Below, piece after piece: positions 1 through 7,400 of a stretch of 9,436 bases of DNA. Source of the DNA: a bacterium. GTDB taxonomy: Bacteria; Hydrothermota; UBA3072; B12-G15. The translations under genes were made by a program, and so were the position numbers. Under the pieces are notes generated by a model that was not told the origin of the DNA, searched no databases, and saw only the letters and a list, made by a program, of their open reading frames with translations. The number at the start of each line of letters is the position of its first letter. Within the stretch, counting starts at the first letter, position 1. The DNA lies in NCBI GenBank assembly GCA_003646055.1, contig QNDZ01000056.1, forward strand, positions 1-9,436, given 5' to 3'.

Positions 1-144
1 TATGTTGAGAGTGTGATGGTTAAAGGAGTGGTAATGGTTACACCTTCAATTATTCATGAATCATCTTATATCCAGAAATCTTCAAAAGAAGATGATGGAA
101 AACTTTGTTTAAACCAAAAAAGAAAAATAAGGAGGAGAAAATGA
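1..144 (+). CDS. C-terminal end of an upstream gene, possibly a truncated paralogue of the giant M23 protein
   Basis: This frame is open from the left edge and stops at TGA 142-144. It encodes 47 visible residues, and the other two forward frames hit stops within the first 16 bases. The first residues read YVESVMVKG. They match YVESVVVKD at residues 321-329 of the giant protein, with 22 of the first 25 bases identical by eye, so the start of this frame is probably genuine coding sequence for a related post-peptidase region. After that the resemblance is lost, and the tail becomes Lys/Arg-rich (QKRKIRRRK) where it runs through the next gene's ribosome binding site. This could be a complete shorter paralogue, or a relic cut by deletion or frameshift. 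The stop overlaps the next start as ATGA, which fits translational coupling. Function is not assignable from this fragment. Confidence 0.45.
   Translation, partial: YVESVMVKGVVMVTPSIIHESSYIQKSSKEDDGKLCLNQKRKIRRRK
129..135 (+). promoter_or_regulatory. Ribosome binding site for the propeller gene
   Basis: A perfect AAGGAGG lies 5 bases before ATG 141. It settles the start: the longer reading from TTG 105 adds a Lys-rich stretch before the signal peptide and lacks such a site. Confidence 0.85.
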
Positions 145-1370
145 GAAGGATAATTTTTCTTGTTTTTCTCGGTGTTATTTATCTATCAGGTAAGACCCAG
201 GAATCAAAACTGACACTTATCCCGGTATATGAAAAGACTTTTGAAGACACAATAGTGGATGTGATATTTGATACAGTGACAGTAACACTGGAAGAAGCAA
301 AGGCAATGGGGTGGAAGGAAGAGGCATTCAGTGAGGAGGAGAAGGCGAAGGGGGAATCCCAAATATTCTATGAAAGGGTAGTTGTTTTAAAAAAAGGGAA
401 AAAGAAGGAAGTGTTATTTTATGGAAGTAACGGGAAGATAAAAAAATCAAAATTGACGGGTGATTATGCTGAAGTAGTTATATCTCAGAATGAGAGATAT
501 ATAGGGATTACAACGCCTACGAAGTGGTATAGAGGCGAGCATGAATCAAGATTTGAGATGTATGATGTGGACGGTAATTTATTATGGCAGATGGAGGGCC
601 TCGGAACAGGGCCTTATATTCCTTCCCCTGATGGAAGATTGGCAGTAGGAGAGCCAAGCATAGAGGTGGAAAATGCACCGATAGAGATATGGAATAAAAA
701 AGGATTGGTGAAGAAAATAGAGAAAGAATTTTCAGGTTTCTGGTTAAGTTTTTCTCAAGACGGTACATATATGGGTATAGGAATTCCTTTAGATTATGAT
801 ACTCCCAAAGGTAAACTTATTGTATTTGATAAAGGGTTAAAAACTTTGGAAGAAGATACAACATTAGCCATTTTTGGAGATGTAGATGGGGGGCAATATA
901 TTTCCTTTTCATCTCGCAAAAAATATATAGTATACCCAGTAATATATGGAGGAATTAAAATCCTTGATTTATTTAATAAGTCCTCTTCCTATATAAATTT
1001 TACTTCAAAAGGGAGGGGGAACAGTAAATTTTATTTTGATAAAAATGACCAACATTTATTAGTAGGTTATGCAGATGGCACTTGTTGTTTAATAAATCTC
1101 AAAGGTGGGGAAAAACAATGGGAATACATTGTGAATAGAAAGTCCCGAGGAACTATATTAACGGATGAAAATTTAAATAATGTTCTTATCGCTGTTTATC
1201 CTAATGAATTTTGTTTTTTAAATAGTAAAGGAAATGTTATAATGATTCAAAAAATTGAAAATATAAATTTTCCTTATATTCCAAAACTTAATATGTCATC
1301 TGATAAGAGTAAGATTATTTTGCTAAGTAAACAAAAGTCAGTCAAGTGTTTCAAGTTAAAAAGGAGGTAA
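141..1370 (+). CDS. Secreted WD40/PQQ-like beta-propeller protein of unknown function
   Basis: The protein has 409 residues from ATG 141. Residues 1-17 are a basic then hydrophobic signal peptide (MRRIIFLVFLGVIYLSG) with no lipobox cysteine, so export without lipidation is likely. Residues 50-75 form a Glu/Lys-rich stretch. From about residue 85 to the end, short beta-strand units repeat in the pattern 'hydrophobic strand, polar turn with DG or NG, hydrophobic strand'. Examples are YDVDGNLLWQ (141-150), PSPDGRLAVG (161-170), SFSQDGTYMGIG (203-214), VGYADGTCCLINL (308-320) and LNSKGNVIMIQ (360-370). About seven blades can be counted, as expected of a closed WD40 or PQQ-like propeller. No catalytic motif is visible, and such domains usually mediate binding. 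The gene overlaps the upstream stop by 4 bases and ends 2 bases before the giant gene, so joint expression is likely. Base composition falls sharply toward the 3' end. The exact family is not recognised. Confidence 0.8.
   Translation: MRRIIFLVFLGVIYLSGKTQESKLTLIPVYEKTFEDTIVDVIFDTVTVTLEEAKAMGWKEEAFSEEEKAKGESQIFYERVVVLKKGKKKEVLFYGSNGKIKKSKLTGDYAEVVISQNERYIGITTPTKWYRGEHESRFEMYDVDGNLLWQMEGLGTGPYIPSPDGRLAVGEPSIEVENAPIEIWNKKGLVKKIEKEFSGFWLSFSQDGTYMGIGIPLDYDTPKGKLIVFDKGLKTLEEDTTLAIFGDVDGGQYISFSSRKKYIVYPVIYGGIKILDLFNKSSSYINFTSKGRGNSKFYFDKNDQHLLVGYADGTCCLINLKGGEKQWEYIVNRKSRGTILTDENLNNVLIAVYPNEFCFLNSKGNVIMIQKIENINFPYIPKLNMSSDKSKIILLSKQKSVKCFKLKRR
1361..1367 (+). promoter_or_regulatory. Ribosome binding site for the giant M23 gene, embedded in the upstream stop region
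   Basis: AAGGAGG forms the last codons (Arg-Arg) and abuts the TAA stop of the propeller gene, 5 bases before ATG 1373. It favours ATG 1373 over the in-frame ATG 1379, which would be 11 bases away. The same motif and spacing precede the previous gene. Confidence 0.88.
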
Positions 1371-1372
1371 TC

Positions 1373-1438
1373 ATGAGGATGAAGATTTTTTTAATATGGA
1401 TTTTTTCATTATCTTTAAGAACGATATCCCTTTTATCA
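1373..1438 (+). other. Signal peptide of the giant protein
   Basis: Residues 1-22 begin MRMK, followed by a hydrophobic core (IFLIWIFSLSL) and then TISLLS before YPWPVSP. This is a standard Sec-type signal. Cleavage near Ser22 is a guess, and there is no lipobox cysteine. Confidence 0.8.
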
Positions 1439-4400
1439 TATCCCTGGCCTGTATCTCCTTTTAACAGTGCTCACCGTATAACAGCAACATTTGGTGAATT
1501 CAGAGTGCCTTACCAGGGTCAAGGTTCTTATCATTTCCATTACGGGGTTGATATAGGAGAAGGTGCAGGAACAAAAGTGTATCCGGTGGTGGATGGGAAA
1601 ATAAAAAGATGGAGGAATAGAGAAGATGGCTGGGTTGTAGTGGGGAATTTTAGATATGTTCATATTAATCCGAATGATCTTATACTTGATACTTCACGGG
1701 TTTGTACCACCAGTGTTACAGTTTTAGGTAAGATTGGTAATACTGAGAGACCGCATCTTCATTTTGCAGAAGGTATTGGAATTTCGAACAAAAGGAACCC
1801 TTTAAGGGAAGGTGCACTTACCCCATATTCAGATAATTCCAATCCAGAAGTATGGTCTGCACCTAATTTTATGTTTTACAGGCAAGGAACAAATACTCAA
1901 CTTCCTCAAAATAAACCTATGTGGGGGAAAATAGATTTACTCGTCAGGGCGAAGGATGCCCAGAGTAATGGGAGTAATAATGTGGGGGTATACAGGATAG
2001 GTTATGAGATTACTGATTTAAACAACAGAGTATTGTTGCCCTATACAGAATTTATCAGGTTTGATGATATAAATGGGAGTGTTGGGCTTGTATATGACAC
2101 AAGGCGTTCAAACAATTCAGTATATTATTACTGGGTAACAAATGCAAAGAATCAAAATCGTTACTGGAACACAAAGTTAAGGAAGGGGCAAGTATGGAAT
2201 GGGGCGGATGCGAGGGTAAACTCCGAGGCACAGGCACCGGATGGGAAGGTGAAAGTGGTTGTTAGGGCATATGATATAGAGGGGAATACAAACTCAAAGA
2301 ATGAAGTTGTTATTCTTGATAACTTTGTTCCATATGTGGAGAGTGTGGTGGTTAAGGATAAGGGGGAAGAGAGGTATGAATGTTATTGGGGACTTGAAGG
2401 TGAGCGGTTGGATAAGGAGTTAGTGAAGGAGGATAGTGTTTCAGCAGGGGATACTATATCTATGAGGATAATATTTTCAGAGGTAATGGACACGAGTGTA
2501 ATAAGTGTGGTGATGAGTAAGGGGAGTCATGTATTAACCTTTGAAGGGAGTTGGTTGGGATGTAAGAAATGGGAGGGGAGTGTATTCATACCAGAAGAGG
2601 AGGATGTGGAAGGTAAGTGGCAGGTGAGTATAAGGGGCAGGGATCTTGCAGGGAATTATCTTGACAGTGACCCTGGTTCAATAGGGTACAGGGATGAAAA
2701 AGGTGATTGGAATAACTATAGTGCGGGGAATGATGAGAATCACTGTATATATGTAAGTTCATCACCGCCACCGAGGGTTGTTAATACTTCACCATCAAAC
2801 AATGAAAACAATGTTCCCATAGACAAAGGGAAGGTGATAATAAAGTTTTCAAAACCCATGGATGAAAATACAACAGAAGGAGCAATTTCCATAATAGGTA
2901 CTAATGGAAATGGTGTTCCAATTGATTCCTTTGCATGGGAGGATAGCAATAAGACAATGAAGGTATTCATAGATACCCTTGATTATTTAACAGAATACAG
3001 GGTAACAATAACAGATGATGCAATGAGTGTGGATAGTGTGAGACTTGATGGGGATGAGGATGGAGAGCCAGGTGGGAATTATGAGTCTACATTTATGACG
3101 GAAAAGCCAAGAATAACGATGAAAATGGTGCCTTCTTCACATCTATTTCAAATACCGCCACATGAAGGAATACATGGAAAGGTAAAACTTGATGGTTCAA
3201 CATTAAAGAAGCCAATATATGTTAAGCTTTCGCACAAAATAAAAGGAAATACGTCATCTTTTGCAGTTGCAGGTATGACCTTTCATGATACCCTGTTCCC
3301 GAATTCAGTAAAAAATGTCGATTTCTCAGTAACTCCTGAATATGAGGGAAAAATAAAGATTGAATGTTATGCAGTATTTTTGTATAACGAAACAAAAAAA
3401 GATACCATAGCGAATACTGGTGGTTCATTCTCAGCTATAGATACAACTAACAAAAAATGGGGGCCTGGTGGGGATCATGCAGATGATAACCAAAGTCCTG
3501 GAAATGTTTCTTACCCGTGTGGAATTGTTATAGATCAGGACACAACTGATTATACGGATAAGGTGGGTGTGTTCGTAAACGGATGGGGTTTAGGATATGC
3601 CCATTTGATGGGGATGTTTGGTATAAAGGTGGTACCTGTTTTTGAAGATTTATTATACTGGATAGATTGGGATAAGCCGTTAAATGAGGTAATAAGTTTA
3701 TTGGTTATAGGTTCTGGAAGTCTTGCGGAGTTTTCACAGGATGAGGAATTCAGGGAGAGGCTTAGCGAGTTTGTTGTTTCTGGAGGAAATTTATTGGTAT
3801 TGGCCCAGCCATATGGATATAACTATTCTGTTGTGCCTGGTAATATAGAGGCCCATGGATGGCATGAAAATATTTCCTGTTTCATAAATTCAGGGGTTAT
3901 AGACCACTGGCATCCGATATTTTCTGGTCAGACAAGAAGCATGCTTGACTTGCGGGTTGATGGTAAGATAACAGTCTATCCAGTGAATACGGAGGTTTTG
4001 GTCAGGAAGAGGATCACGGGGGTTCCTGTGCTTGTAAGTTATGTGTATGGCATGGGTCGTGTAATTGTTTCAAGTATGTATTCTGACTGGGGTTTTGGGC
4101 ATGGGCATTGTTCAAATGAAGAGGTGAGGCTCTTAAGAGACTTGACAACATGGGCAATGGATCCGGATATGGAGATACCAGAGTTTTATCCAGATTCATC
4201 AGTTAGTGTGCCTGTGGAGATAAGAAATGAAGGGGTTAATTCAATGGTAGCGGAGCGGTGTATTTTGTATATAGAGACGCCGAATAGAAGCCTTTATGAT
4301 TCTTTAACTATAGATTTGAATCTACCACCGGATTCCGAATATATATATGTGTGGGAAGCGGATAGCCTTCCGAGGAATATAGGACTATGGGTCATAGATT

Positions 4401-7400
4401 ATAGGTTATTTGACGGGATCGGGAACCAGATTCAGGGTTTAAGAAGGGGTGCAATATTTGCCCAGCGACCCAGGGAAATTTCAGGTGTGAATTATGATAG
4501 AATAGACATTGATGTGCAGAGCAGTTGTAATAAGGTTTTTCCCGGGGATACTGTTCATTTCAATTTAACTCTCCACAATGCTGGAGATACAGTATTTAAT
4601 GGGAAGTTAATTATACGTGGTTACACAAGGGGCTGGATAACCATTGAGGACTCTATAACTAATTGGAGTATAGCAAAGGATAGTACTTTGGTCTTTAATT
4701 TTTCTTCGCCAATAATGGAGCCCACAGGATTTAATTTTGGTGTTTATTCACAGGATGACCATTTTTACGAGGATTATTTCAGTAATGCAGTAGCTCGCGG
4801 TTATGCAAATATCACATTAGGAAAGGTATCTGTTGATTTCGCCGAGGATTCGGTTAGCATCCTTCATCCAGTTACAGATACACTGTGCTATGAATACATA
4901 GTGAAGAATAAGTCCGAAGTACCCTGCTTCGTTAATGTTTATAATGGGTTTTATAGAAACGATTCCCTTATTAATAATATATGTTCTGATAGTTTTTTAC
5001 TTGAACCATTTGGTGAAGTAAGGGTAAATCATGAATTGGATTATAAAGATGTAATGGGAGATATAATCATAAAATTGCATGTATTCCATAAAGGGCATAA
5101 CATTGGCTCAAGGTCAAAAGGTATTTCGATACTCTACCCCCCTGTCCAATGCAGTCTTTCAGTGCCAGACAGTTTTGACTATTCAGGTGATAATTACTTC
5201 ACTGCGTATATCATTCGTGAGGGGAGTTATATTCCACCTGGTGTTTTGAAGGTTACAGGTAAGGATTATGCAGATTCAGTTGTCATAGATACATTCCTTT
5301 TTGTTCAGGAGACATCCTTTGTGTTCAATTTCAGGCCTTCAAATTGGCACAACAACGATTATATAAAGGCTGTTTATACATATGGAGAACAGAAAGCTAT
5401 TTCTCAAAAAAATGTTCTAATGGGAAGGGCATTTATCCTGAAAGAGCCATTTCCAATGAACCCGGGCGGTCAGGATGTGTTACCAGGGGATACACTGGGT
5501 TTCCTTGAGATAGTTGAGGGTTATGGTCGATTGAAGAACATACCCGTTGAGGCCATTTTGTTCATTGATAGCGTGTGTATTGATACACTGTATGACAGCA
5601 TAAACATAAACCCTGGGGAGGTAGAGACCTTAAAATTCAAGGTTTATATAGATACAACCCTGGCGGAAAAGGAACTTACCTATGGGTATGGTATGCGTTG
5701 TATGGACATTGATATTTTCAGGAAGGGGTATAGAAATCTCTATGTAAAGGGTGCTTTTGCCAGGTTTGTTTTGCCGGCTGGTGATACATTCAGTATAAAT
5801 GATAGTCTATGGATAAAGATTGTGAATCCTGTAAAAAAGACATCAGTGGTTAATGTTATCCAGACGATGCTCTCAAAGGATGGAAGGAATTTTAACCTGG
5901 GTGGTTTCGGAGAGATTACCATCCCCGGGAGGGATTCTGTTGTTTTGAAGAAAAAGATACCGGAGATTGTTGAGGGTGAGTATATACTGAATGTGGATGC
6001 ATTTTCACTTGTTGGTGAGAGCAATATTTTTGATTATTACAATGGGGTTGAGGTTTTTATTGATGGTATTACGGGTGGAATCAATGTATCTACACCGAAG
6101 GATTATTACAGAATAAGAGAGCGTATACCATTTCATTCATTTTATCAGAATGGCGATTTTGGCCTGAGTGGTGTTGAAACCCTGAAGGTTTATACAAAGA
6201 CGGACACAATGGGTATATTCCCGGCCGATGAGCCCTGTCAGTTTTATGGTGTTCATTATGGAGGTAATGGAGTTGTTCTTGATGCGACTTATACACTGGT
6301 AGGAATTTTCCCACCTGAAAAGAAGAAGAGAATCTCACATACCAAAGGAGACTTTATGGATCTACTTGCAGAGGATGAGTTTCACCATATATGGCACTAT
6401 GATGGGATGTATATGTGCGAATATGAAAATGTGGACAGGGTAGTGAAGGATTTTCGTATTGACAGTACTTCTGTGGGAGAAGTATGCGATATGGAGGTAA
6501 AGAATGGGGTTATCTACCTTTGCTCTCCGGACTCGGGCAAAATATATAAATTCAGTACAAATGATGGGAATATGATAGGGAAGATAAAACCCCATGCAGA
6601 GATAACCCTGGTGAAAGGATTCGGTATAAGGGAGGATGGTAATTTGCTGATACTTGACAATAACAGAATAATTGAAATTTCACCCGAAGGGGATTCCCTT
6701 CTGACCATAGGTATTCCCGATTCTGTTCAACCCATAGAAATGGAATATTATTCAGGGAGTATATACCTGCTTCTTCCAGATAAGGTTCTTCTGTTCAATG
6801 GTTTGGGATGGGAATCATTTGCTTTAGAAGATTCTGGAACATATATCTCAATGGATCTTTCATCCGAAGGGAAGGTTGGATTGGTCTATGAAAAGAATGG
6901 GGAATATTACCTGAGTCTTTATGGTTCCGACCATTCATTTGAAACAGAATGCATGATAAGAACGGGAGGGAATGGTTTTTATGCACATTGTTTCCATAAG
7001 AGAGATATATATGTTCTTGCATGGTCATACCCTGAGTTTGATGTGTACAGGGAGTTTGGAAGGGATTATGGCGTAATCTTGTTGTCTCCATTTGATGAAC
7101 ATTTTTCTTATATGTTGATGAGCTATACATCTGATGATGAGGTGAATTCAGGGGAGATAGAATACAGAGTTGGTTCCTTTGAGGATTTTAGAGCAGATAA
7201 TCTGGTTCCACTTGAATATGTGATAGGGGATACAGCACTTCCTTATCAATGGGTGATTCTCAGGGGAGACTACCAGGATTCACCCGTTTTCAGAGAACTT
7301 AATTTCAGGTTAAAGGTTTTTGATGCAGCGGATACGATTGTTTATATTGACACTATTCCTCTTTCACTCCAACCCTCAGGTTCTTTCTCAATATCTGACA

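Noticed and set aside
105..140. N-terminal extension of the propeller gene from TTG 105
   Set aside because: It would put a Lys-rich stretch before the signal peptide and has no good ribosome binding site, whereas ATG 141 has a perfect AAGGAGG at 5 bases.
141..200. Lipoprotein signal in the propeller protein
   Set aside because: There is no cysteine near the end of the hydrophobic segment, so no lipobox.
1436..1663. 75-codon reverse-strand open frame
   Set aside because: It sits opposite the M23 domain, whose catalytic motifs prove the forward frame is the real one.
5740..6024. 94-codon reverse-strand open frame
   Set aside because: Antisense shadow of the CARDB-like region, with no motif and no independent support for translation.
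6795..7130. 111-codon reverse-strand open frame
   Set aside because: It lies entirely opposite the propeller part of the giant frame. Its translation is rich in His, Pro and Ser, as expected of an antisense shadow, and no domain is recognisable.
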